Shown here piece after piece: positions 1 to 9,745 of a stretch of 64,000 nt of DNA (the stretch's first letter is position 1; each line of letters opens with the position of its first letter). The translations under genes were made by a program, and so were the position numbers. This stretch comes from Cycas panzhihuaensis (Eukaryota > Cycadophyta). The notes beneath the pieces were generated by a model, which worked only from the letters and a program-made list of their open reading frames with translations, was not told the DNA's origin and made no database searches. The DNA lies in NCBI GenBank assembly GCA_023213395.1, contig CM041465.1:16926001-16990000 (forward strand). Reading direction: 5' to 3'.

Positions 1-575
1 TTCATTAAGAAATCAACAAAGGAGTGCCCTAGATTTTGCATATGTAGCTACAGGAGTGAGAAGACTTAGGAAAGAACCCAGAGTAGCATCCCAAAGAAGA
101 AAAACAACTCCAAAACAAGAGATTAGGTAGCCAAAGGAGGAAAAGTAGAAGTATAATAGAGAAAAATCCATTTGTGGGAGTTTAGAAATAGCCCATATTC
201 ATCTGTGAGGTATTAAAGAGTACAAGAAAGACTCATACATAGCTGAAAGAGAAGAAATTCTAGCCATAGTAGTCCAAGGAAGATTCCAGGTAGAAAACTT
301 CTCCAAATAAGGGTTTGTTGCTGAATAACAGCCAAAACTCCTTACAGAAATCACCAAAAGAGACACTAAAGAGTGTACATTAGTCCAAAACATGCCTGGC
401 ACACTTCTCTACACTCCCAAATTATTGTAGCAGTCCATTCATGCTTAGTAGAGAGAAAAAATATGGAATTTTACAAAGTCAAACTATTTTCAAATATAAT
501 GTAACATTATTATATATTATTCTGAATCTGTTTCAATTGGACTAAATTTTTACTTTTCCATTTAAATTTAGATCA
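1..575 (+). repeat. Family A LTR, copy 1 (3' part only)
   Basis: It matches 14449-15022 and about 21310-21873 closely and ends in the same GATCA, immediately upstream of a primer-binding site. The 5' half, including the minisatellite found in the other LTRs, lies left of the window. Confidence 0.85.
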
Positions 576-582
576 ATATTTT

Positions 583-594
583 TGGTATTAGAGC
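583..594 (+). other. Primer-binding site, family A unit 1
   Basis: The 12-mer tggtattagagc differs by one C-to-T change from tggtatcagagc, the usual plant site complementary to the initiator methionine tRNA 3' end. It lies 7 bp after the LTR end. The unit 3 site at 21881 is the same; the unit 2 site at about 15030 is further decayed. Confidence 0.75.
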
Positions 595-761
595 TCAAAC
601 TTTAAAACACTTGGGAATTAAGAGATGTTTGAAGAAAAAAGAGAGAAAACCCTCTCTGTTTTAGCTGTGCAAAAGTTTTTATGAAAAGTAGGTTTCAATA
701 TTTATTGACTAGCGAGCCTTTAACTAAACCACTTGAAAGAGATCATAGATAGTGAAGGAAG

Positions 762-1856
762 ATGGATGAGCTAGAGCAAGAGATGGAGAAAAGATTCCTG
801 AACCTAGAGCAAAACCTCAATAGGCTAACTTAGTTATGGCATAGCTAGTCTCTTAGCAAGGTGCAACTTCTTCAATAGCCAAAGGCAAAAAGAAGGAAGA
901 AGATGAACTGAAAATAAATGAAGAACCTATAGAAGACCAATAAGCTGAAGAGGAAAAAGATGACAGTCCATCGATAACAGTACATCCATTCAAGGTAGAG
1001 GCAAAACTAGACTTGCCCATCTATGATGGAACCCCAGATGCTGAAACGTTAGATAGTTAGCTGGACCAATTAGAAACATAGTTTTACATTTATGGGTATA
1101 AAAACTAATAGAAATTTACTTTTGCTAGGTTAAAATTATATAAGCATATATTAGTTTGTTGGAATGCATACCTTAAATCCCATAATGCAACTAAAATTAC
1201 ATAGCAATGATTTAAAATCCTCATAAAGAAGTATTTCTACCCTATTAGCTATGAAGAGCAATAGAGGATTAAATGGTAGTATTACCGACAAGAAAGAGGC
1301 CAAAATATCTAAGACTATACAACAGAATTCCAAAAGCAAGTTGTTGTATTGGGCATCTCTTTACTTGGTAAAGACATCATGCTGAAGTATATTGGAGGGT
1401 TACACCAACATGTTCAGTAAAGAACTTTAACTTTTTGAAGTTAAATTGCCCAATGAAGCTAGTAAGAAAGCAATTGCCATAGAGAAGATGAACAAGAAGG
1501 TTTTCACTGAGAGGAAAAGGTTTGCAATTCAAGAAGGTAACAATAAACTCACCCAAGGAAATAAGTTTCCTAGTAAAGTTGGACAACAACCAATTAGAGG
1601 TTTTGGCAAGAAGAAACAAGCCAATACCATTCAAATCAAAGTCACTTATATGCATTACAAGCAAGTGGGTCATAACATAAAAGATTGTTGGTTATTACAT
1701 CTAGAGAGGTATCCCAAGAACAAGGAAAAAATTAAAGTCAAAACTAAAGGTAAAGCTTTACTTAACTCCATAGGAGATGAAGACATTTGTAACACTGAAA
1801 GATCCAATGAGAAGTTGATGCTCATGGCCAATGTAGATCCAGAAAAGAGCCTATAA
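762..1856 (+). pseudogene. gag of family A unit 1 (decayed)
   Basis: This encoded the structural Gag protein of a Ty3/gypsy element, which packages RNA in a cytoplasmic particle. The start is set by an ATG giving MDELEQEMEKRF, about 170 bp after the primer site. A conserved core lies near 1000-1330 and a basic region near 1446-1700. A CCHC zinc knuckle is recognisable near 1650-1685, but two of its cysteines read as Tyr (MHYKQVGHNIKDC), consistent with G-to-A changes. In-frame TAG and TAA stops fall mostly where Gln or Trp is expected. The frame runs on into protease, so Gag-Pol was probably one polyprotein. The homologous gag in gypsy-B supports the assignment. Not functional. Confidence 0.8.
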
Positions 1857-1860
1857 TAAG

Positions 1861-2171
1861 TTGATCTAGGGATTAGAGAGGAGCTCTTCATAGTGAGAAT
1901 CTAAGTGAAGCAAACCATGGTTGATGCCATCTTTGATGGAGGAATCCAAAAGAACATAATCTCAGAGGCATTGGTAAAGAAGATGGGATTAAAAATGCAT
2001 GCACATCCAAAACTATATCCTCTTAGATGGTTGTGGAAAGATTTAGAGTTGCAAGCTACTCACTAATGTAAGTTTAAATTTGCAATTTCAAAAAAGTTCA
2101 TTGATGAAGTTAAATGTGAGGTAGTTCCTTTGGATGTTTGTCAAGTTCTGTTTGGTAGCCCATATCTCTAT
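1861..2171 (+). pseudogene. Aspartic protease fragment, family A unit 1 (5' part)
   Basis: This follows gag in frame. The stretch MVDAIFDGGIQKNIISEALV aligns with the retropepsin active-site region of gypsy elements; the catalytic D-T/S-G is D-G-G here, as in several plant families. The sequence ends in SPYLY, where Copia-1 is inserted, and continues at 9746 as DRDRVHHRRL, giving the join seen uninterrupted in units 2 and 3. It once cleaved the polyprotein and is inactive now. Confidence 0.8.
2167..2171. other. Target-site duplication TCTAT, left of Copia-1
   Basis: TCTAT lies directly before the TG of the Copia-1 5' LTR and recurs at 9741-9745 directly after the CA of its 3' LTR. Uninterrupted units 2 and 3 carry a single copy (catatctctatgatagag in unit 3). 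Confidence 0.93.
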
Positions 2172-2227
2172 TGAAAAGGGTTAATGACATAAGGTCATTA
2201 CATTAGTTGATTATTTCAAAAAAGGGT

Positions 2228-2258
2228 CTTAAGTGAACTTTAAATTAGATCACTTAAG
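2228..2258. promoter_or_regulatory. Inverted motif in the Copia-1 LTR
   Basis: Arms cttaagtga (2228-2236) and tcacttaag (2250-2258) are separated by 13 bp. The same pair is present in the 3' LTR and in the Copia-2 LTR. It could be a cis element in U3 or an RNA hairpin; function is not shown. Confidence 0.4.
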
Positions 2259-2325
2259 TGAAATGTACTTTCATGTGCATTATGTGTAATTTCATTTCAC
2301 CTAACTCAAATGCTCCCTCTCTCAA

Positions 2326-2332
2326 TATAAAA
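2326..2332 (+). promoter_or_regulatory. TATA-like box in the Copia-1 LTR
   Basis: The motif tataaaa lies 136 bp before the LTR end, a plausible place for the U3/R promoter. It is preserved in the 3' LTR and in Copia-2. Confidence 0.5.
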
Positions 2333-2470
2333 GTAAAACTCAATGGAGGAGATTCATTCTTACTTCCCCATTTTGTGAGAGCTACTTTCTTTCTCTCAAG
2401 TCTCTCTTGCTCCCATGTTTGCCTTTGTGTTTAGTGCATGGAGATGAAGGATAGATCCACTCTCTTCATG

Positions 2471-2482
2471 TGGTATCAGAGC
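2471..2482 (+). other. Primer-binding site, Copia-1
   Basis: A perfect tggtatcagagc lies two bases after the 5' LTR; it primes minus-strand synthesis from initiator Met tRNA. Confidence 0.92.
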
Positions 2483-4485
2483 TTGCTTCCTTCATATTCC
2501 CCACTTGCACTTGCAATGGAGCCATCACTTCCTTCTCCCCCACAATCCATGTGGTGAAGGAGATTGTGAAAGTGAATTTAGAAATATTTTCAAGTTATTA
2601 TGATAGCATATTTTGTATTGTTTGCTTTTCCTTTCTCTTTTGCAGGTTTGGAAGCATAATACAAGGAGTTGTAAGGCCCAAGGATTCCAATCCTTTGCTG
2701 GCCATTCATGCTATCTCATTCTTCTTTTCTTTTCCCTTTTTATCCATTTAACAAGGGAAATGTCAAAATTTTTCCAGCATTTAGAAGAATAATTGTAAGG
2801 GGAGTTTTTACCCATTTTTTTAAAGAATTTTGAGCCATTTAAAATATCTATCATTGTATGCTCTCACCTTGCCCATATTGGGATCCTGGTGATCAAAAAA
2901 TGATGGAAATTTCATATGGTATCATGTGTTAATGAGATATTAGCAAGCTGAAATTTCTGCAGAAATACAATTTGATTATTGAACTTCACAAGTCTGCAAA
3001 ATCTTCTACAGAGATCCAATTGAAGTGATTCCAATTGTCAACGATGGGGCTCTGAGTCTACTTTCCAGTGCAAAAACCAACACCTAATTTGGATGTCGTA
3101 TGAGGAAGTTATTACTATTTTAGTGAACAGCAGTTATTTTTAGTAAGAATTCTAGAAAAATATAATTTCCTAACTTTGTAGGGTTGTCAAAAATGTTCTA
3201 GAACTCATTTGGACCTGATTCCACTTCCTAAAGATGAAGCTCTGAGTCTAGTTTATAGCACAAAAACTGGCACTCCATTTCAACATTGTGGAAGAAAGTT
3301 ATTGTAGATTTAGTGAAGAGTATTTTTTTTTGTATTAACCAAAAAAAAAAAAAAAATGAAGAAAATTTCTTCCTTTTTATAAAGCTTAAAAGCGCATTGT
3401 AAAAGTGAGAAAAAAATACCTGGATCAGAGCAATATCTGATGTCCTCACTCACTTATTAGAATTGCATTCCAACGCTCTAAAATCACTCAAAGCAAGCAC
3501 TCCAAAGACACTTCAAGTAAGCACTCCAAAAGCACTCCAAGCAAGCATTATTTTCAGTTAAATGTACGTTTGATGTAATTCGATAATCTTTTCACTCTTC
3601 CTAAAAGGAACATCACGCACACTATTTTCTCGCCATCTTGCACTGTTCACACACTCGCCAAGGTTGAGATACCTTGGTTGGCGTAATGTCGCCATAAAGG
3701 AGGTGTGGGTTTCAAGTTGGGACCGGACTAAACCTAATATTGGTGAGGTTTGGTTAGCCATACCATCGTGCCTCAATCGGGATCATCCCGATAACCAACC
3801 GAAAATCAAACTTTAATACAAGATTAAAATATACCCAATCCAATATCTCATAGCCATGGGTATGCACGTACCACTCTTTAGAGGAGGTATATAGCCGCTC
3901 ATTGGTGAACCGGGTGAGGATTGGGAGTACTGGGTCTAGACTTGGATTTCATCACCAAGCACGATTATGTATCACGGGTGAAGGCCAAATTAATCCTACT
4001 AGAAGCCTAGGCATCCCTTCAACAACCTCAACTACATGTTGGACACAAGTTAGAGGTTATTGGGTTGATTACGCATCCTACATTTGAGTTTTAAGTTGTG
4101 TAAACCCAATGATGTCAACTTCTACATTGGCCTATAATCTTGTATATTGATCACTTACTTATTTGTAAAAAGTGATCCATAGTGTAATCATAATCATAGT
4201 GCTTCTCATATTCCTGCTGCGTCAGGTTAATATTTGCCACAAGTGTTAGTGGCCAATTTTTATCATAGTGCTTCTCATATTCCTGTTGCGTCAGGTTAAT
4301 ATTTGTCACAAGTGTTGGTGACTTTTCTCTAAAGTTGCTCCCTTCATCTTTGAGCAACCATTCTCACTTCTTCTTCCTTCTTCTACACTACTTCATTACA
4401 TTTCCCATTTGTAAATAGTGATCGGTCATTTATTGCCATCACTTTTATAGTCCCTTGTTCATTTCTTCCCTTCTAAAAAGACACA
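2483..4485 (+). other. Copia-1 leader (about 2 kb, no supported gene)
   Basis: This is the untranslated stretch between the primer site and gag. Part one, to about 2872, and part three, from about 3422, match Copia-2. The middle, 2873-3418, has no counterpart there; Copia-2 has a second LTR tail and primer site instead. At 3422 a decayed ctggatcagagc sits where Copia-2 has tggtatcagagc. A poly-A run lies at 3341-3356. Short open frames occur on both strands, but I cannot assign any to a protein. Confidence 0.7.
4193..4322. repeat. 69-bp-period tandem duplication in the Copia-1 leader
   Basis: Two copies begin atcatagtgcttctcatatt, at 4193 and 4262, with small differences. The same duplication is in Copia-2 near 52460-52590, so it predates both insertions. 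Confidence 0.85.
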
Positions 4486-5450
4486 ATGTCTTCACAGTTC
4501 AAGCAAAATGTGAATTGCATTCTAAAAGGGAAAGAAAATTGGGACATGTGGTTCATCGTGTCGAAATGCTGCAAAGTATGAAGGTCTATGGAGAGATCAC
4601 TTACAACCTACACCACCATTTGCATAGCCTACCACAATCGCTCAACAGGAGGTGCTCCAATTGCTCCCATCAAGTCAGTAGCTAAACGCCAATGGGAACT
4701 TGATGATGATAAAATCTGTGCAAGGATACTGCTTGTCACTAATTATTCCCTACATAATCTCATTGATGAAGCTGTACATGATACAGCATGGAAAGTTCTT
4801 GAAGTTCTTAAGAAGAACTTTGACACTAAATTAGACTTAGAATTTGTTCACTTAGTGCTGAAGATGAACAAATTGAAAATGCAAAAAGGACATGCAAGTG
4901 AGATAATCAATCTCCTTCATTCAATCAAGCAAGCCATTGATAAAGATTTTAAAACTCAATGCATTACATGGGCTTTCTTGATTTAGTCATGTCTCCATAT
5001 CCCAGATTATAAAAATCTATTAGGAAGTCTTCAATCCAGTGGAACTTTGAAGACCCTAAACTTTGAGGATCTTGTTGATAAGTTCATTGAATTTGATCAG
5101 ACCTTTGATACCAACTTTGCCACTACATCAGATCCAATTGATGTTGCTATTGAAGTGGAAGAAGATCTTTGTTACACCAAAAATCAAGGTCAATACTCTC
5201 GTAGAGGTGGTAATTCCTGTGGAAGAGGAAGAGGTAGACAACAAGGACAACGTTCTCTTAGTCAACAGGCTCCTCAATTCCAATAAAAACAGTCTCAAGG
5301 CCAAGGCCAAAATAATCAACATGGACCTAGATCCAGTAATCAGAGACAATCCAAATTCCAATACTTGACCGGAAATCAAACAATCGTGTGCCAAAGGTGT
5401 AATAGAAGAGGACATTATGCCAAAATTGCGTAATCGCCACCAACAAACTT
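4486..5450 (+). pseudogene. gag of Copia-1 (decayed)
   Basis: ATG at 4486 begins MSSQFKQNVNCILKGKENW, a typical Copia Gag start. The frame breaks within about 35 codons, then a long piece (4588-4986) carries the conserved helical core, with HDTAWKVLEVLKKNF and LKMNKLKMQKGHA. A Gly/Arg/Gln-rich stretch follows near 5170-5290. The CCHC knuckle region CQRCNRRGHYAK lies at about 5390-5425, but its last Cys is lost. Several frameshifts and TAA/TAG stops are present. Copia-2 gag (from 52751) confirms the reading. Not functional. Confidence 0.82.
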
Positions 5451-5639
5451 CCAAGTTATCAATAGCCATGGTACACATAATGTTGATAATACTTCTTTTG
5501 AAGATGCTTTTGGTGGAACGCAATTTGCTCATGCACACCTTCAAAGAATTGGGACCACTTCATCAAATGTTGTTGATAGATCCACTAAGTATATTGAGGC
5601 TTATTGTGGCTTTGCTTATTCACTTTTGCCTTCACCACT

Positions 5640-5880
5640 TGGAGTTGCAAATAGTGCTACCTCAAATACTTCATCGTGGATCATGGATACTGGAGCAACA
5701 CAACATATGACTTGTCATCGCCAGCTTCTTTCAAGATTTTGACTCAAGTTCGTGGTGTTGTACACATGGTCGACAAATCATCTTAGCCAACGAAGGACTT
5801 GAACTGCTTGCACGAAACTCCTGTGCCTTCCAGATTTTACACTTGTTGATGTTTTATATATTCCTACTGTAAAGTAGAAT
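5640..5880 (+). pseudogene. Copia-1 protease
   Basis: The active-site motif WIMDTGATQHMTCH, with an intact D-T-G, is read at about 5677-5720. The downstream part is frameshifted relative to Copia-2 at 53901-54155. The enzyme matures the Gag-Pol polyprotein. Confidence 0.82.
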
Positions 5881-5976
5881 CTGCTCTCCCTGTCCACCCT
5901 TGTCTCTCGTGGATTTGATCTAAGTGTAACTGCAAACAATCAAACTCTCTGTGTCATTCACCCTCCTTCAAATGCT

Positions 5977-7090
5977 GTGGTTATGACCAGAATTCTTGAT
6001 GGTAAACTTTTTTGCCTAACTGGCTCACCATCCTCTGAAGCCCACTTTGTTGATGATGAATTTATTTTTACCACAACCCTGACTCCTCAAAAGTTGTCCC
6101 AAGAAGCTCTATGGCATGCTCATATGGGCCATATCAAAATTGATCACTTAAGAGAACTACAAGACACTCTTCTTGGTTTGCCTAAGTTCCCCTCTAAGCC
6201 CTTTAAATGTGAAGCATGTATTATTGCTAAATCTCAAAGACAACCCTTTCCTCGTAGTCAGTGGAAATCTAGCCAACCTTTGCAGCTTGTACACTCAGAT
6301 ATATACGGTCCTATGCCCATCCCTTCTATCAAACATAAGTGGTACTATATTACTTTCATTGATGATTTTACCAAGAAAGTATGGGTTGCTTTTCTTGCAA
6401 AGAAAGATGAAGCTTTTTCTATGTTTCAAGCTTTCAAGGCCCGCGTGGAAAATGAATCTGGATGTAAGATCAAAATACTCAGGACTGATAATGGTGGCGA
6501 GTACACATCCAATGAGTTTAAATCATACCTACGTCAACATGGAATCAAACATCAGACCACTGTTGTAGGTACACCCCAACAAAATGGAGTTGTCGAGCGC
6601 ATGAACAGGACCATCATGAATATGGCTCATGCTATGCTGGTATATAAGAATGTCCTTATCTATCTTTGGGCTGAGGCTATCTGGACTGCTATGTATTGCA
6701 TCAACACTATTAGTCCCACCAAGCTCGGCCCCTCTCCACATGAAATGTGGTATGGACAAACCCCCTCTATCTCCCACTTCAGAATTTTTGGCTCTACTTG
6801 TTATGCTCATATTTCGTAGGAACATAGAAATAAGCTCCAAGATAGAGCCATCAAAGGCACTTTGTCAGATACCCTATGGACAAAAAGGGATACAAGGTTT
6901 TTATACCTTCAGAGCGTAAAATCATCATCACTAGAGATGTTATCTTTGTAGAGACTGAAGATCAATTACTCAGACTTGACTCCAAGATGCCTTCATACCG
7001 ATTTAATGATGCTACTGAATTTGATGTCCAGATTCCAAAATTTAGGGGAGATGTCAATGCTTGCTTAAAATCTTGGAATCGACAATAGAG
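5977..7090 (+). pseudogene. Copia-1 integrase
   Basis: This enzyme inserted the cDNA into host DNA. The GAG-pre-integrase zinc region reads ALWHAHMGHIKIDHLRELQ, followed by CEACIIAKSQRQPF. The DDE core is complete: D in VHSDIYGP (about 6295), D in LRTDNGGEY (about 6484) and E in VVERMNRT (about 6595). The 5977-6819 reading is open; a stop and a frameshift near 6819-6880 separate it from the C-terminal part, which ends near 7088. Copia-2 carries the same domain with more damage. This is the best preserved Copia domain in the window. Confidence 0.88.
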
Positions 7091-7528
7091 CCCTGAGGAT
7101 ATAAGTCGTGACTCAAATCCAATGTGTACACATCCAAAGACCATCATTTATGAACAACCAAGTTGACAAAGGCAAAGCCATAATGTAAGGATCATCTTCT
7201 CCAACATCCGTGGTCGCCCATCTTCTCTAGCATCGTCAACTTCCTCCGTGCCAAATATTTCACACGATCCTTTTCAGGATCAAAACGAAGATCAAGAGGT
7301 TGTGGAAATGAAAACCTCATTCCCAACTTGAGGTTTTCGTGAAGCCTACCAGCTACACAACGACATGCGACCAGATGAGGTAGGCAAAACTGGCACTAGA
7401 AGTGCCCATAGAGCAAGGATGTATGAATCACTTTCCATTGAGCTTGAACCAACAGAACTGCATCTTGCTCTTAATGAAGAGCCCCTAACGTACCAAGAAG
7501 TCAGAAGCATGCAGCTTGGAGAAATGCC
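7091..7528 (+). other. Copia-1 spacer between integrase and RT
   Basis: Poorly conserved linker of the Copia polyprotein; only disrupted short frames are visible. A stretch just before 7529 reads like the usual run into RT. Confidence 0.5.
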
Positions 7529-8302
7529 ATGAACGAAGAGTATCAATATCTTATTAAGAACGGTACATGGGAGCTTGTTGATCTACCACTTGGAAGAAAG
7601 GTAGTTCAAAATAAATGGGTGTTCAAAAACAAGTATAGATCAGATGGCACCCTAGAAAAACACAAGGCGAGGTTGGTAACAAAAGGATTCACGCAAAGGG
7701 AAGGCATTGACTACACTGAAATCTTTTCTCCTACAACCAAGTGGCCTACAATCAGAACTCTTATAGCCTTGGCTACTCAACAGGGTTGGAAAATCCACCA
7801 ACTTGATGTTAAGACCGCATTTCTCAATGGGGACCTTAAAGAAGAAATTTACATGGCTCAGCTAGAAGGATACGAGATTGACGGTCAGAAGCATAAAGTT
7901 TAGAGGCTCAAAAAGCCCTTGTACGGCCTAAAGCAAGCCCCTCGTGCTTGGTTTACCAAGTTGTCTGAAAGAATGAGGCAACTTGGATATGAGGTTTGTG
8001 ACTATCAAGATATTGATGCAACATTATTCATCAAGCGCCAAAATGATAAAGTCACTTACCTCTTAATCTTTGTGGATGACATGCTCATAACGGGGAATAG
8101 TGAACAAGTAATCACCAAATTGAAGAAGGACCTTGCTAAAACTTTTAAATTGTCTGACCTCAGGTTGATGAAATATTACTTAGGAATTGAAGTAACTCAA
8201 AAGGATGGAAAAATCTTTCTCTCCCAAGAAAAATATATCAACGATCTTGACAAAGTTTCGGTTGGAAGGTGCTCGACCGGTGGATACACCTATGGAGCCT
8301 AA
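7529..8302 (+). pseudogene. Copia-1 reverse transcriptase
   Basis: This is the RNA- and DNA-dependent DNA polymerase of the element. Typical Copia RT blocks appear in order: NGTWELVDLPLGRKVVQNKW, KARLVTKGFTQREGIDYTE, QLDVKTAFLNGDLKEEIYM, then a stop at 7901-7903 (V-stop-RLKKPL), YGLKQAPRAWF, and the catalytic box LIFVDDMLITG (about 8070-8100). The last part keeps LRLMKYYLGIEV. Beyond about 8260 the frame shifts. One stop and one frameshift make it nonfunctional. Confidence 0.88.
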
Positions 8303-8960
8303 TATTAAGCTCTCGATTGATGGTGACAATAGGGAGGCGACGCAACACTCTACAGGCAACTTGTAGGTAGTCTCATCTATACTACCAACACAAGGCTAGA
8401 TATTGCACACTGTCAAAGATTCTTGCAAGATTCATGACAAATCCTAAGTAGAATCATTGGCAAGCTGCAATATGAGTGTTGAGGTACCTAAAGATGACTA
8501 GCAAATATGGTTTGTTGTATGAACCCAATGCAGAATTTAAACTTTATGCATACACGCACTGCACTTTGCCGAGATAAAGACATAGGAAGATCTACGCCTA
8601 GTACGTAACATTTCTTGGAACAAAGACCAATATCATGGCGATCCGCATGACAGAAGATAGTTACAGACTCAATTGTCAAGCCGAGTACATTCACGCTCGA
8701 GACAAGTAAGGAGGTGATATGGCTTAGAAAATTGTTGAATACATTAAATGCCACCCAAACAAGTTCTACTAGCTTACATGTAGATAATCAATCTACAATC
8801 CAGATGGCCAAAAATCCTGTATTTCATGATCGTACCAAACATATAAGTACAAAAGTCCACAGGATTAGATAACTAGTTCATGATGGCACAATTCAATTGG
8901 AGTACTACCCCACAGCAGATCAAGTGGCCGATATCTTCACCAAACCACTAAAGAGGGTGA
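8303..8960 (+). pseudogene. Copia-1 RNase H region
   Basis: Fragmented frames follow RT. Recognisable pieces correspond to the Copia RNase H (tether and catalytic region) and the C-terminal block near 8920-8965, which reads like ADQVADIFTKPLKRVKF. Multiple frameshifts and stops occur. Confidence 0.7.
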
Positions 8961-9430
8961 AGTTTGAATAGTTCTGAAAGCAACTCATCCTTAGGGCCTC
9001 CATCTCTGACTGATTTAAGGAGATGATAATCGGACCATCATACTCTGTCTCCTTCGTGAAAACCCCTTGTGGGCGCGGAAGGACAAGAGTAAGTCTCTGC
9101 TCTATCCCATTCGTGAAAACCCCATGTGGGTGCGAAAGGATAAGGGTTATATCATTTTGGAAAATCAGAACCTGTGAAAACCTGAAAGGGCATGGGGGAT
9201 GACCAAATGGTATATGGAGACTCGATGAGATTTCAGCTACAAAATTTATTGTCTTGATTGGCTATCTCGCTACATTTAAAGAGTCGCCTGAGCAGTTAGT
9301 AGATTAGAAAATTTATGGGTTTTCTTCCCCATGAGGGTTTCCACAAAAGTATCATACTAGTTTGCTTTGTAAGAGGCTCAAATGAAGACCTCATAGGATA
9401 GAATAAAATAGAATGAAATGACCTTCTACC
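8961..9430 (+). other. Copia-1 post-pol region with a 57-bp-period duplication
   Basis: This is noncoding sequence between pol and the polypurine tract. Within 9051-9150, the core ttcgtgaaaacccc recurs at a 57-bp period with a similar tail (gtgggcgcggaagga, gtgggtgcgaaagga). No gene seen. Confidence 0.7.
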
Positions 9431-9444
9431 ATTAAGGGGGAGAT
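9431..9444 (+). other. Polypurine tract, Copia-1
   Basis: attaagggggagat abuts the 3' LTR; it primes plus-strand synthesis. Confidence 0.88.
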
Positions 9445-9740
9445 TGAAAAGGGTTAATGACATAAGGTCATTACATTAGTTGATTATTTCAAAAAGGGTC
9501 TTAAGTGAACTTTAAATTAGATCACTTAAGTGAAATGCACTTTCATGTGCATTATGTGTAATTTCATTTCACCTAACTCAAATGCTCCCTCTCTCAATAT
9601 AAAAGTAAAGCTCAATGGAGGAGATTCATTCTTACCTCCCCATTTTGTGAGAGCTACTTTCTTTCTCTCAAGTCTCTCTTGCTCCCATGCTTGTCTTTGT
9701 GTTTAGTGCATGGAGATGAAGGATAGATCCACTCTTTTCA
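9445..9740 (+). repeat. Copia-1 3' LTR
   Basis: 296 bp, starts TGAAAAGG and ends TTTTCA. Nearly identical to the 5' LTR. Confidence 0.95.
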
Positions 9741-9745
9741 TCTAT
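9741..9745. other. Target-site duplication TCTAT, right of Copia-1
   Basis: Exact repeat of 2167-2171. Family A protease sequence resumes immediately after it. Confidence 0.93.

Larger units (their letters stand above)
2172..2468 (+). repeat. Copia-1 5' LTR
   Basis: It starts TGAAAAGG and ends CTTCA, and matches 9445-9740 and 50857-51153. It contains a TATA-like motif and a conserved inverted motif. Confidence 0.95.
2172..9740 (+). mobile_element. Copia-1, complete Ty1/copia retrotransposon nested in family A
   Basis: This is a 7569-bp element with LTRs of 297 and 296 bp, a primer-binding site, a long leader, then gag, protease, integrase, RT and RNase H in the Copia order, a polypurine tract, and TCTAT on both sides. 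By hand alignment the two LTRs differ by six substitutions, all transitions, and one 1-bp indel, about 2 percent, so it is fairly young for this nest. Even so, gag and pol have stops and small indels, so it is not autonomous. A second, truncated copy lies at 50857-55281. Confidence 0.95.

Noticed and set aside
1670-1891. Minus-strand open frames opposite family A gag (also 1151-1673, 15598-16120, 22448-23188)
   Set aside because: They are shadows of the gag reading; their repetition in three units follows from the duplication.
2470-2751. 93-codon open frame just after the Copia-1 LTR as a gene
   Set aside because: It starts in the primer site, its Copia-2 counterpart is not kept as an equivalent frame, and it has no recognisable domain.
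5128-5544. 138-codon minus-strand frame in Copia-1
   Set aside because: It is antisense to the Gln/Gly/Arg-rich part of gag; low-complexity shadow.
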